Shown: positions 1 to 7,666, counted from the first letter of the stretch. The stretch is DNA of 21,928 nucleotides from Bacteroidales bacterium UBA1199 (GCA_002309795.1 DBXZ01000002.1:912-22839), one strand, 5' to 3'. Notes: generated by a model not told the origin, from the sequence alone. Translations and numbers: made by a program.

Positions 1-587
1 TTGATGGCCTGGTGGTGGAAGGAGTTCACCACGGCCTTGTTGGCGCCGAGGGCTTTCTCGAGGAAGCTGCCTTTCTCGATCTTGATGCTGTGGGTGCCGT
101 AGGAGCCCGGAGTATTGCTCTGGCGATGCTTGATATAGCTGGATTTGATCTGCGAGGGGATATCCTGCCAGAGACTGCCGCCGAAGGCGACGGCCATCAG
201 TTGTTCGCCGCGGCAGATGCCCAGCACCGGGATTCCGCGTTTGACGGCCGCACGGACCAGTTTCACATCGAATTCGTCACGCGAAGGGACGATCTCTTCC
301 ATATCGCGGACCGGTTCCTCGTTGAAATACTTGAGCGGATCGAAGTCCGAGCCGCCCGTCATCACGAGCGCGTCGATAGCCTCTACGACCGCCTCGATCT
401 GTGCGTCACTGACCGTTTCCGGAATGATGAGGGGGACGCCGCCGGCGAGCCGGACTGCGGTGGTATAAGAGACATTGACACGGTTGGTGCTACCTTCAAT
501 ATAGCCGGAAACGCCGATGATCGGCGCCTTGGCGGAGAGGCTGACGGTTGCAATCATTGCTGCGAGCGATAATAGAAACTTTTTCAT
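1..587 (-). CDS. Secreted class I glutamine amidotransferase-like hydrolase (peptidase C26 family), 3' end outside window
   Basis: Reading leftward from the ATG at 587-585, 195 codons are open to the window edge. The first ~19 residues (MKKFLLSLAAMIATVSLSA) form a signal peptide, so the enzyme probably works in the periplasm. A C26-type amidotransferase fold follows: TGGSDFDP near residues 77-84, the nucleophile elbow GICRGEQ at 123-129 with Cys125, and SFHHQAI at 189-195, which supplies the catalytic His region. Relatives such as PuuD cleave gamma-glutamyl amide bonds; the substrate here cannot be told. The distal catalytic acid and C-terminus lie beyond position 1. The gene is transcribed away from the nucleotidyltransferase cluster and has its own promoter-like box at 617-624. 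Family assignment is firm, substrate is not. Confidence 0.85.
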   Translation of the reverse strand, partial: MKKFLLSLAAMIATVSLSAKAPIIGVSGYIEGSTNRVNVSYTTAVRLAGGVPLIIPETVSDAQIEAVVEAIDALVMTGGSDFDPLKYFNEEPVRDMEEIVPSRDEFDVKLVRAAVKRGIPVLGICRGEQLMAVAFGGSLWQDIPSQIKSSYIKHRQSNTPGSYGTHSIKIEKGSFLEKALGANKAVVNSFHHQAI

Positions 588-616
588 AACGGATGGAAGG
601 ATTATCCTGTGCGTGA

Positions 617-624
617 CAAAGGTA
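617..624 (-). promoter_or_regulatory. Bacteroidota -7 promoter box (TACCTTTG) for the C26-family gene
   Basis: On the minus strand the sequence TACCTTTG fits TAnnTTTG exactly and lies 29 bases before the ATG at 587. No clear TTTG -33 box is seen at the usual spacing. The identical octamer occurs before the small secreted protein gene at 16378-16385. Confidence 0.6.
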
Positions 625-657
625 AAAATAAATATGTGATTTTTAGGAAAAATGGGG

Positions 658-665
658 TAAATTTG
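658..665 (+). promoter_or_regulatory. Bacteroidota -7 promoter box (TAAATTTG) for the nucleotidyltransferase-to-nupG gene run
   Basis: TAAATTTG matches TAnnTTTG and points toward the gene starting at 720. Transcription would start at roughly 670-672, just before the stem-loop at 673-690. The -33 region is not convincing. With the box at 617-624 this gap holds two divergent promoters. Confidence 0.55.
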
Positions 666-672
666 CAAATTG

Positions 673-690
673 CCGTCCCCTTGGGGACGG
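673..690 (+). promoter_or_regulatory. Stem-loop at the 5' end of the leader of the six-gene run
   Basis: CCGTCCCC and GGGGACGG form a perfect inverted repeat separated by TT. As RNA this gives a 7-bp GC-rich stem closed by a CUUG loop, CUUG being a known stable tetraloop. It starts almost exactly where the promoter at 658-665 should start transcription and ends 29 bases before the ATG at 720. A 5'-terminal hairpin can protect mRNA from decay or affect translation. There is no T-run after it, so it does not look like an intrinsic terminator. Confidence 0.6.
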
Positions 691-719
691 GCCTGAAACG
701 AAACAAATCGAACAACGAT

Positions 720-1634
720 ATGAAACCTACGCTTCTTGTACTGGCTGCCGGAATGGGATCCCGCTACGGCTCGCTGAAACAGATGGACGGCCTCGGCCCG
801 AGCGGCGAGTCCATCATTGATTATTCCATCTACGACGCCATCCGCGCCGGATTCGGCAAGATTGTCTTCGTGATCCGCCACTCCTTCGCGGAGCCGTTCA
901 AGGCCATGTACAACGCAGAAAAGTTCGGCGGCAAGGTCGCCGTGGAATATGTCTATCAGGAACTGGATTACCTCCCGGAGGGCTACACCGTCCCCGAAGG
1001 CCGCGAAAAACCCTGGGGTACCAACCACGCCGTGATGATGGCCGCTCCGGTCATTCAGGAGCCCTTCGCCGTGATAAACGGTGACGACTACTACGGCCCC
1101 GAGAGCTTCCGCGCTATGGCGGATTTCCTCTGCAGCGTGGCCGGCGAGCACGACCGCTATTCGATGGTGGGCTACCGCCTGGAGAATACCCTCTCCGACT
1201 TCGGCGGCGTCTCCCGCGGCGTCTGCGAAACCGATGAAAACGGCTTCCTGAAGACCATCACCGAACGCTTCAAGATCGAGCGCAAGGGCGGCAAGGTCAT
1301 CCACGTGGTGGACGACCAGGTGCTTCCGCTGCCGGCGGACTGCCCTGTCTCCATGAATTTCTGGGGCTTCACGCCCGACTATTTCAAGCACAGCGAACAC
1401 CTGTTCCGCCGCTTCCTGGATGCCCCGGAGACCCGGACGAACCTCAAAGCCGAATTCTTTATCCCCTATGTGGTGGACCACCTCATCAAGAGCGGCCGCT
1501 CCACTTTCAAGGTAATCGACTGCGACGCCAAGTGGTTCGGCGTCACCTACAAGGAGGACCGTCCCTTCGTGGTAGACAAGCTCCGCAGCCTCTGCGACGC
1601 CGGCCTCTACCCGCATAACCTCTGGAACGTCTAA
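720..1634 (+). CDS. Sugar nucleotidyltransferase-like protein
   Basis: A 304-residue cytosolic protein of the NTP-transferase family. The N-terminus carries the nucleotide-binding signature LAAGMGSRYGSLKQ (residues 8-21) and a metal/sugar-binding GDDYYG segment at 121-126, as in glucose-1-phosphate nucleotidyltransferases. Enzymes of this fold join a sugar phosphate to a nucleoside triphosphate; this Bacteroidota group has no proven substrate that I know. The frame is open upstream to 609, but the ATG at 720 is preferred: the extra 37 codons would cover the promoter box and the leader hairpin, and homology begins at KPTLLVLAAG. It is the first gene of a co-directional run, 15 bases before the flippase-like gene. 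A link to cell-surface glycan synthesis is inference. Confidence 0.82.
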   Translation: MKPTLLVLAAGMGSRYGSLKQMDGLGPSGESIIDYSIYDAIRAGFGKIVFVIRHSFAEPFKAMYNAEKFGGKVAVEYVYQELDYLPEGYTVPEGREKPWGTNHAVMMAAPVIQEPFAVINGDDYYGPESFRAMADFLCSVAGEHDRYSMVGYRLENTLSDFGGVSRGVCETDENGFLKTITERFKIERKGGKVIHVVDDQVLPLPADCPVSMNFWGFTPDYFKHSEHLFRRFLDAPETRTNLKAEFFIPYVVDHLIKSGRSTFKVIDCDAKWFGVTYKEDRPFVVDKLRSLCDAGLYPHNLWNV

Positions 1635-1649
1635 AGCCTCCCGCCCCGG

Positions 1650-2660
1650 ATGAAGATCACCCTCAAGAGTTTTCTCAAATACGCGCTGCTGCTGGGTTTG
1701 GCGGCGGTGCTTCTCTGGCTCGCTTTCCGCAAAGTGGACTGGAGCGAGTTCTGGGACAGCCTGCGCAGCTGCAACTACTGGTGGATTCTCGCCACGATGG
1801 CGCTGCAGGCCCTGGTTACGCTGATGCGCGGAAACCGCTGGCGCATCATGATGCGGCCGCTCAGCAAAGAGATATCCCGCCACGAATCCTACGACGCCTA
1901 CGCCGTCTGCTATCTGGCCAACCTGGCGCTGCCCCGCTCCGGCGAGGTGGTGCGCTGCGGCATGATTGCCGGCACCAGGAAGGCTACCTTCGAGGGAACG
2001 CTGGGTACGGTGGTGATCGAGCGCGCCTGGGATCTGGTCTGCGTGGTCCTGGCCATCGTACCGCTCTTCTTCTTCGGCCGTTTCCGGGATTTCCTGGTTG
2101 AGAAGATGTTTCTTCCGGCCGCAGATTCCATGCAGATCGGCTGGTTCTGGCTGGTAGTGATTATCATCGCGGTGCTCGTCGCGCTCTTTTTCGTGCTGCG
2201 GGCCTTCCGTTCGAAGATTGCCGCCACCCGGTTCGGGGCTGCCCTCATCCGCTTCTGGCACGGACTGGTGGACGGCATCAAGGCCGGCTTCCGGATGGAG
2301 CGCAAATGGGCTTTCTTCGGCTACACCATCCTGATCTGGATCTCCTACTGGCTCTGCTGCCTCTGGACCATCTACGCTTTCCCCGGCACCGAATCCCTCA
2401 CGGGGCTCGACGCCCTCTTCCTGATGGCGGTCGGCGCGCTGGGCTGGGTAGTTCCGGTGCAGGGCGGGTTCGGCGCCTACCATTTTATCGTATCGATGAC
2501 GCTGGTTCCCATCTACGGCTTTGCGGAATCCACTGCGCTGGCCTTCGCCACCATCTCCCACGAATCCCAGGTGGTGCAGATGCTCGTCTGCGGCCTGGTG
2601 GCGCTCGTCAGCTGGCGTATCTGTCATCGTAAAAACAAGAAAACACAACCTACCCAATAA
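1650..2660 (+). CDS. Flippase-like integral membrane protein (lysylphosphatidylglycerol synthase transmembrane family, UPF0104)
   Basis: A 336-residue, very hydrophobic protein with about eight predicted membrane segments. The N-terminal pattern (hydrophobic helix at ~10-27, then RKVDWSEFWDSL, then a helix ending in RGNRWRIMMRPL near 61-72) is typical of the membrane half of MprF/AglD-like proteins. Conserved pieces include the VVIERAWDL segment and the glycine-rich stretch VPVQGGFGAYH. The cytosolic aminoacyl-transferase domain of MprF is absent, so lysyl-lipid synthesis is not expected; a role in moving a lipid or lipid-linked substrate is the usual guess. It sits 15 bases after the nucleotidyltransferase and only 2 bases before the kinase, suggesting co-transcription. 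Confidence 0.82.
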   Translation: MKITLKSFLKYALLLGLAAVLLWLAFRKVDWSEFWDSLRSCNYWWILATMALQALVTLMRGNRWRIMMRPLSKEISRHESYDAYAVCYLANLALPRSGEVVRCGMIAGTRKATFEGTLGTVVIERAWDLVCVVLAIVPLFFFGRFRDFLVEKMFLPAADSMQIGWFWLVVIIIAVLVALFFVLRAFRSKIAATRFGAALIRFWHGLVDGIKAGFRMERKWAFFGYTILIWISYWLCCLWTIYAFPGTESLTGLDALFLMAVGALGWVVPVQGGFGAYHFIVSMTLVPIYGFAESTALAFATISHESQVVQMLVCGLVALVSWRICHRKNKKTQPTQ

Positions 2661-2662
2661 CC

Positions 2663-3661
2663 ATGAAATCGATTCTCGGCATCGGCAACGCACTGACCGA
2701 CATTCTGGCCGTCCTTCCGGACGATTCGCTCCTCAAGAAGTACAATCTTCCTCCGGGAAGCATGCAGCACGTGGATGCGCCCACCGGCAACAAAATCTGG
2801 ACGGACCTCAAGAAGATCGGCGTGCAGTATGTGGCCGGCGGCAGTGCGGCCAACACCATCTCCGCTACCGCCATCCTCGGAATGCCCTCGACCTTTATCG
2901 GCAAGGTGGGCGACGACGAACTCGGTTCGCTCTTCCACTCCGACCAGAAGCAGAACGGCATCCGCAGCATCATCCTCAAGGGCACGGCCGCATCGGGCCG
3001 CGCGATGGTCTTCATCACCGCGCCCAATGCCGACCGCACCTTCGCCACCTACCTGGGTGCGGCGCTCCAACTGGAGCCGGAAGATCTCAAGCCGGAGTAT
3101 TTCGAGGGCTACGAGCACGACTACCTGCATCTGGAAGGCTATCTGGTCCAGAATCAGCGCCTCTTCCGCCGTGCCGTGGAAATGGGCAAGGCCCACCACA
3201 TGACCATTTCGCTGGACATGGCCTCCTACAACGTGGTGGAATCGAACAACGCCTTCCTCCACGACATCGTCCGCAATTATGTGGACATCGTCTTTGCCAA
3301 CGAGACCGAGGCCAAGGCCTTCACCGGCCTGGAGCCCGAAGAGGCCCTCAAGGAGATGGCCCGCATGTCCAAAGTCGCCGTCGTGAAGGTCGGCAAGAAA
3401 GGCTCGATGGTCCGCAGCGGCAACGAATACTATTTTATCGATCCCTGGCCGGGAGAGGCGGTCGACGCTACCGGTGCCGGCGATACCTACGCCGCCGGTT
3501 TCCTCTACGCCCTGGCCAACGACATGCCGCTCGAAATCTGCGGTCAGGTGGGCAGCGCACTCGCTGCCCGCGTGGTCGAGGTGATCGGTACCAAGATTGA
3601 CATTCCCCGCTGGAAAGCGGTCAAACAGGAGATCCGCCGCCTGATGGGCGTGACGGAATAA
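2663..3661 (+). CDS. PfkB-family kinase, probable adenosine kinase
   Basis: A 332-residue ribokinase-fold enzyme. Visible hallmarks are GGSAANTI (59-66) and GKVGDDELG (80-88), the first PfkB signature region, and the second signature DATGAGDTYAAGF (268-280). Asp274 is the expected catalytic base and the GAGD loop forms the anion hole. The phylum's close relatives are annotated as adenosine kinase, which phosphorylates adenosine to AMP with ATP; ribokinase or another sugar kinase cannot be excluded by sequence alone. The gene starts 2 bases after the flippase-like gene and ends 9 bases before tgt. A nucleoside symporter gene lies three genes downstream, which favours a nucleoside as substrate. 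Confidence 0.85.
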   Translation: MKSILGIGNALTDILAVLPDDSLLKKYNLPPGSMQHVDAPTGNKIWTDLKKIGVQYVAGGSAANTISATAILGMPSTFIGKVGDDELGSLFHSDQKQNGIRSIILKGTAASGRAMVFITAPNADRTFATYLGAALQLEPEDLKPEYFEGYEHDYLHLEGYLVQNQRLFRRAVEMGKAHHMTISLDMASYNVVESNNAFLHDIVRNYVDIVFANETEAKAFTGLEPEEALKEMARMSKVAVVKVGKKGSMVRSGNEYYFIDPWPGEAVDATGAGDTYAAGFLYALANDMPLEICGQVGSALAARVVEVIGTKIDIPRWKAVKQEIRRLMGVTE

Positions 3662-3670
3662 CGCATAGCG

Positions 3671-4801
3671 ATGAAGTTCGAGGTTGTATCGCGCGATAGC
3701 GCTTCGTCCGCACGGGCCGCGCTCCTGACCACCGGTCACGGAGTGATCGAGACCCCTATCTTCATGCCGGTCGGCACGGTCGGCAGCGTGAAGGGGGTCT
3801 ATCACCGCGACCTGCGGGAAGATATCCGCGCACAGATCATCCTCGGCAATACCTACCACCTCTATCTCCGCCCCGGCCTGGATATCCTGCGCCGCGCCGG
3901 CGGCCTGCATGCCTTCACCTCCTGGGACCGCCCCATCCTCACGGACAGCGGCGGATTCCAGGTCTTTTCGCTCACCCAGATCCGCAAGATCACGGCGGAG
4001 GGCTGCACCTTCCAGAGCCATATCGACGGCTCGCGCCACACCTTCACCCCGGAGAACAACGTGGATACCCAGCGCACCATCGGCGCCGACATCATGATGG
4101 CGCTCGACGAGTGCTGTCCCGGCGATGCCGACCATGCCTACGCCGCCAAATCGCTGAAGCTCACGCAGCACTGGCTGGAACGCTTCGCCCGCCGGTTCGA
4201 CGAAACCGAGCCGCTCTACGGCTACGAACAGGTCTTCTTCCCCATCGTGCAGGGTTGCGTCTATCCGGATTTGCGCACCGCAGCGGCGGAACATGCCGTG
4301 AAGATGGACCGCGCCGGCTATGCGATCGGCGGCCTGGCGGTCGGCGAACCCACCGAGAAAATGTATGAGATGATCGAGCTGCTCCATCCGCTGCTGCCCG
4401 CCGGCAAACCCCGCTACCTGATGGGTGTCGGAACGCCCGCCAACCTGCTGGAGGCCATCGCACGCGGAGTGGACATGTTCGACTGCGTGATGCCCACGCG
4501 CAACGGGCGCAACGGCATGATCTTCACCTGGCAGGGCAAGATCAACCTTCGCAACCGGAAGTGGGAGGACGACTTCTCGCCGCTCGATCCGGAAGGCACC
4601 TCCTTCGTGGATCACACCTATACCCGCGCTTACCTGCGCCACCTCTTCATTGCAGGGGAGATGCTCGCCGCCCAGATTGCCAGCGAGCACAATCTGGCCT
4701 TCTACCTGGAACTGGTGCGCCAGGCGCGCGCCCATATCATCGCCGGAGACTTCCTCGCCTGGAAGAACGCCGTCGTTCCCAAACTTGAAAACCGGCTGTA
4801 G
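3671..4801 (+). CDS. tgt: tRNA-guanine transglycosylase (queuosine pathway), lacking the usual zinc cysteines
   Basis: A 376-residue TIM-barrel enzyme, the normal bacterial length. It exchanges G34 in the anticodon of Asp, Asn, His and Tyr tRNAs for a queuine precursor. The general base region TDSGGFQ (91-97, Asp92) and the nucleophile region FDCVMPTRNGRNG (Asp271) are intact, as are MALDECCPGD (143-152) and GGLAVGE (220-226). The C-terminal zinc site is degenerate: where the family has CxCxxC, this protein has G309, S311 and D314, and only the fourth ligand His340 (SEHNLAFY) remains. Zinc-less relatives are, as far as I recall, common in Bacteroidota, so the enzyme is probably active. It lies 3 bases before the LptF/G gene, a pairing often seen in this phylum. 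Confidence 0.94.
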   Translation: MKFEVVSRDSASSARAALLTTGHGVIETPIFMPVGTVGSVKGVYHRDLREDIRAQIILGNTYHLYLRPGLDILRRAGGLHAFTSWDRPILTDSGGFQVFSLTQIRKITAEGCTFQSHIDGSRHTFTPENNVDTQRTIGADIMMALDECCPGDADHAYAAKSLKLTQHWLERFARRFDETEPLYGYEQVFFPIVQGCVYPDLRTAAAEHAVKMDRAGYAIGGLAVGEPTEKMYEMIELLHPLLPAGKPRYLMGVGTPANLLEAIARGVDMFDCVMPTRNGRNGMIFTWQGKINLRNRKWEDDFSPLDPEGTSFVDHTYTRAYLRHLFIAGEMLAAQIASEHNLAFYLELVRQARAHIIAGDFLAWKNAVVPKLENRL

Positions 4802-4804
4802 TCT

Positions 4805-5902
4805 ATGAAAAAGGGAACCCTCTTCAATAAACTCGACTGGTATATCATCAGGAAGTACATCGGCACGTACTTCTTCACAATCCTGATTGTCGTGCTCGTG
4901 GTGATTATCTTCGACGTCAGTGAGAAGATCGACAAGTTCGTAGACAACGAGGTGCCGCTGACGGAGATCGTCTTCGACTATTACGGCGGCTTTATCCCCT
5001 GGATTCTCAACAGCTTCGGGCCGCTGCTGGTCTTTATTGCCGCCATTTTCTTCACCTCGCAGCTCGCCTCGCACAGCGAGATTATCGCCATGCTCAGCAG
5101 CGGTGTGAGTTTCCGCCGGCTGCTGCTGCCCTACATGGCCTCGGCCACCCTGCTGGCCGCCCTCTACCTGGTGTTGGGATTCTATATCATCCCGCCCGCC
5201 AACCAGCACCGGCTGGATTTCGAGAACAAATACATCAAGACCCAGAAGACCAACCTGAACAGCCGGAACGTGCACTACCAGATTGCGCCCGGACAGTTCG
5301 TCTATGTGGAACAGTTCAGCAGCTGGTCGAATACCGCCTACCGGTTCACGCTGGAGACCATTGAAGACAACGAACTGAAATCCAAACTCTCCGCCGAATC
5401 GGCCGCCTGGGATTCCGTGGCCTGCTGCTGGAAGCTCCGGAACTACTACGAAAGGGATTTCTACGGCGCTTCGGAGGTGGTCCGCGCCGGCCGCGCAAAG
5501 GATACGGTCATCAATCTGACGGTGGAGGATTTCTACCGCCGCAAGAACATCGTGGAGTCGCTTTCCGAGCCGGAACTGGAGAATCTGATCGCCATCCAGA
5601 AGATGCGCGGCGACGACATGGTCAAGTATGCCCTCATCGAGAAGCACACCCGGATCGCCACCCCCTTCTCCGCCTTTATCCTGACGCTGATGGCGGTGGC
5701 CCTCTCCTCCCGGAAACGGCGGGGCGGAATCGGACTGAATATCGGTGTGGGACTGGCGCTGAGCTTCTCCTATATCCTGTTCCAGCGCTTTGCGCAGATG
5801 TTCGTCCACACGGGCACGCTGCCTACCGGACTGGCCATCTGGCTGCCGAACATCCTCTACGCCTTTATCGCTTACGCACTCTACCGGATTGCACCCAAAT
5901 AG
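4805..5902 (+). CDS. LptF/LptG family permease of the lipopolysaccharide transporter
   Basis: A 365-residue YjgP/YjgQ-type membrane protein. The start KLDWYIIRKYIGTYFFT (9-25) leads into the first membrane helix; two more helices follow to about residue 135. A soluble periplasmic jellyroll region occupies roughly 140-270, and three helices fill the C-terminus (about 285-363). This 3 + periplasmic domain + 3 layout is that of LptF and LptG, which with LptB extract LPS from the inner membrane and pass it to LptC/LptA. Whether it is LptF or LptG cannot be decided from one sequence. It follows tgt after 3 bases. Confidence 0.88.
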   Translation: MKKGTLFNKLDWYIIRKYIGTYFFTILIVVLVVIIFDVSEKIDKFVDNEVPLTEIVFDYYGGFIPWILNSFGPLLVFIAAIFFTSQLASHSEIIAMLSSGVSFRRLLLPYMASATLLAALYLVLGFYIIPPANQHRLDFENKYIKTQKTNLNSRNVHYQIAPGQFVYVEQFSSWSNTAYRFTLETIEDNELKSKLSAESAAWDSVACCWKLRNYYERDFYGASEVVRAGRAKDTVINLTVEDFYRRKNIVESLSEPELENLIAIQKMRGDDMVKYALIEKHTRIATPFSAFILTLMAVALSSRKRRGGIGLNIGVGLALSFSYILFQRFAQMFVHTGTLPTGLAIWLPNILYAFIAYALYRIAPK

Positions 5903-5929
5903 CCAATAATTAAATCGTTATCATACGTT

Positions 5930-7207
5930 ATGAATCCGAAAACCAATCTCAAGATTCGCCTCATCGTGATGAACTACCTGATCTTCGCGGTGTGGGGATC
6001 GTATCTCTGCTCGCTGGGTATCTACCTGAGCCGCATAGGCATGGGCGCCCAGATCGGACAGTTCTTCGCCATTCAGGGTATCGTTTCACTCTTTATGCCG
6101 GCCCTGATGGGTATTGTGGCCGACCGCTGGATTCCGGCGCAGAAGCTCCTGGGTATCTGCCACTTCCTGGCTGCCATCTTCCTGGGAATCGCCGGCTGGA
6201 TGGGTATGCGCTACGGCAACGAGGTGACCTTCGGGCAGATTTTCCCGTGGTACGCGCTGAGCGTGGCCTTCTTCATGCCGACCATCGCCCTGGGCAACTC
6301 CGTATCCTATAATGCCCTGACCAAGGCCGGAATGGATACGGTCAAGGACTATCCGCCCATCCGCGTCTTCGGTACCATCGGATTCATCCTCTCCATGTGG
6401 ATCGTGAACTTCACGGGATTCAAGAACGACTACAACCAGTTGTTCGTCTCCGCCGGCTGGGGCCTGATCCTGGCCGTCTATGCCTTCACGCTCCCCAACT
6501 GCCCGGTGAACAAGACCGCCAAGGGCGCTTCGCTGGTGGATGCTTTCGGCCTTCGCGCCTTCGCGCTCTTCAAGGACGCCAAGATGTGCATCTTCTTCAT
6601 CTTCTCGTTCCTGCTGGGTATGTGCCTCCAGGTGACCAACGGCTTTGCAACGCCGTATCTGGATGCGTTCGGCCGCCTGCCAGAGTTTGCCGACGCTTTC
6701 GCCGTCAAGAACAATGTCTTCCTATCGTCCATCTCGCAGGTCTCCGAGACCCTCTGCATCCTGCTGATTCCCTTCTTCCTGAAGAAGTTCGGCATCAAGA
6801 AGGTGATGCTCATCTCCTTCATTGCGTGGTTCCTGCGTTTCGGTTTCCTGGGTGCCGGCAGTCCTTCCGGCTGGGGTCTGGTGCTCTTCGTCCTCTCGAT
6901 GATCGTTTACGGCGTCGCCTTCGACTTCTTCAACATCAGCGGTTCGCTCTTCGTTGACAAGAACACCGACGAAAAGATCCGTTCCAGCGCCCAGGGCGTC
7001 TTCATGATGATGACCAACGGCCTCGGTGCTACGGTGGGTTCCTTCTGCGCACAGTGGGTGGTGAACGGTTTCACCGCCGGCAAGGAAGGTGCTGAACTGA
7101 TGGCAGGCTGGACCGGTGCATGGTACGTCTTCGCTGGCTTCGCCCTGGTCCTCGCCGTCCTATTCGGCTTCGTATTCAAGTACAAGCACAACCCGAACGA
7201 AGCGTAG
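5930..7207 (+). CDS. Nucleoside:H+ symporter (NupG/XapB-like, major facilitator superfamily)
   Basis: A 425-residue protein with about twelve hydrophobic segments. The start (KIRLIVMNYLIFAVWGSYLCSLG, written here as KIRLIVMNYLIF then AVWGSYL) and the GIVADRW loop after helix 2 near residue 62 match the nucleoside:H+ symporter family, with NupG of E. coli as the known model. It should import nucleosides across the inner membrane using the proton gradient. The gap to LptF/G (27 bases) has no convincing promoter, so it probably shares the upstream transcript. Together with the PfkB/adenosine kinase it would make a salvage route; that link is inference. Confidence 0.85.
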   Translation: MNPKTNLKIRLIVMNYLIFAVWGSYLCSLGIYLSRIGMGAQIGQFFAIQGIVSLFMPALMGIVADRWIPAQKLLGICHFLAAIFLGIAGWMGMRYGNEVTFGQIFPWYALSVAFFMPTIALGNSVSYNALTKAGMDTVKDYPPIRVFGTIGFILSMWIVNFTGFKNDYNQLFVSAGWGLILAVYAFTLPNCPVNKTAKGASLVDAFGLRAFALFKDAKMCIFFIFSFLLGMCLQVTNGFATPYLDAFGRLPEFADAFAVKNNVFLSSISQVSETLCILLIPFFLKKFGIKKVMLISFIAWFLRFGFLGAGSPSGWGLVLFVLSMIVYGVAFDFFNISGSLFVDKNTDEKIRSSAQGVFMMMTNGLGATVGSFCAQWVVNGFTAGKEGAELMAGWTGAWYVFAGFALVLAVLFGFVFKYKHNPNEA

Positions 7208-7211
7208 GGTC

Positions 7212-7230
7212 CGGGACGGCTACAGTCCCG
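7212..7230. other. Stem-loop between convergent nupG-like and BACON genes
   Basis: CGGGAC (7212-7217) pairs with GTCCCG (7225-7230) around a 7-base loop. It starts 5 bases after the symporter stop codon and covers the last codons of the convergent lipoprotein gene. It may help end both transcripts, but there is no T-run on either strand, so terminator function is uncertain. Confidence 0.3.
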
Positions 7231-7588
7231 AGGCCTGGATGACGGTGAGATTCTTGCGGATGGTCTCGCTGCGGACGATGACGGTGCAGGTGCGCTCGTC
7301 ATCGGTATTGGCGGTGGTTTCGATACCGACCGTCAGGTTGCCGTTGCCGCTCTCAGCGCCGGCGGTGAGCCAGCCGGAGCCTTCGTCGCTCACGGAGAGC
7401 CGCCATTTGACGTTGGCCTGAACCTGCACGGGAAGAACCCCGCCGGCGGCCGTGAACCGGAGCGTATCCGGATTGAGCGTGATTTCCGGGAGGACATACT
7501 GTTCGCAGCCCCAGAACTGCGTCAGAAGCAGCCCGGAGGCACAAATCGCGAAGAACAGCGTACGGATTTTCTTGGCGGTCACTTTCAT
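7220..7588 (-). CDS. Small BACON-domain lipoprotein
   Basis: A 122-residue protein with a lipoprotein-type signal: basic start, hydrophobic stretch at ~11-27, and Cys28 in FWGC as the likely lipidated residue, though F-W at -3/-2 is a poor lipobox. Residues ~33-120 form one BACON-like beta-sandwich: PEITLNPDTLRFTAAGG, a W-x-L-S-V segment, GNLTV and a closing strand ending in LTVIQ. BACON domains in Bacteroidota sit in surface or periplasmic proteins; carbohydrate binding was proposed for the family but is not shown for many members. The N-terminus resembles that of the divergent gene at 7667. A perfect TAnnTTTG box lies just before the start codon. Confidence 0.75.
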   Translation of the reverse strand: MKVTAKKIRTLFFAICASGLLLTQFWGCEQYVLPEITLNPDTLRFTAAGGVLPVQVQANVKWRLSVSDEGSGWLTAGAESGNGNLTVGIETTANTDDERTCTVIVRSETIRKNLTVIQASGL

Positions 7589-7595
7589 TTCGGCC

Positions 7596-7603
7596 CAAAG
7601 TTA
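7596..7603 (-). promoter_or_regulatory. Bacteroidota -7 promoter box (TAACTTTG) abutting the BACON lipoprotein start
   Basis: TAACTTTG on the minus strand matches TAnnTTTG exactly. Only 7 bases separate it from the ATG at 7588-7586, so the transcript should start at or within a few bases of the start codon (leaderless or nearly so). Confidence 0.55.
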
Positions 7604-7615
7604 GGAAAAAAAGCA

Positions 7616-7623
7616 TAACTTTA
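7616..7623 (+). promoter_or_regulatory. Near-consensus -7 box (TAACTTTA) for the BACON-S46 peptidase pair
   Basis: TAACTTTA differs from TAnnTTTG only in the last base and lies 43 bases before the ATG at 7667, giving a leader of about 35-38 bases. No TTTG -33 box is evident. It is back to back with the minus-strand box at 7596-7603. Confidence 0.4.
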
Positions 7624-7666
7624 CGATTCAATCAGGGCACACGCGCCTTGAGCATATACAGACACC

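Noticed and set aside
12..572. A 186-codon plus-strand frame at the left edge
   Set aside because: The minus strand encodes the C26-family enzyme with signal peptide and GICRGEQ motif over the same bases.
609..719. Longer start for the nucleotidyltransferase at 609
   Set aside because: The added segment covers the promoter box and leader hairpin and does not resemble the family's N-terminus.
2624..5809. A 1061-codon open frame on the minus strand
   Set aside because: It lies antisense to the kinase, tgt and LptF/G genes, all with intact motifs. Its protein has no recognisable domain and is rich in Asp, Glu, His, Val and Gly, as expected from the complement of GC-rich codons.
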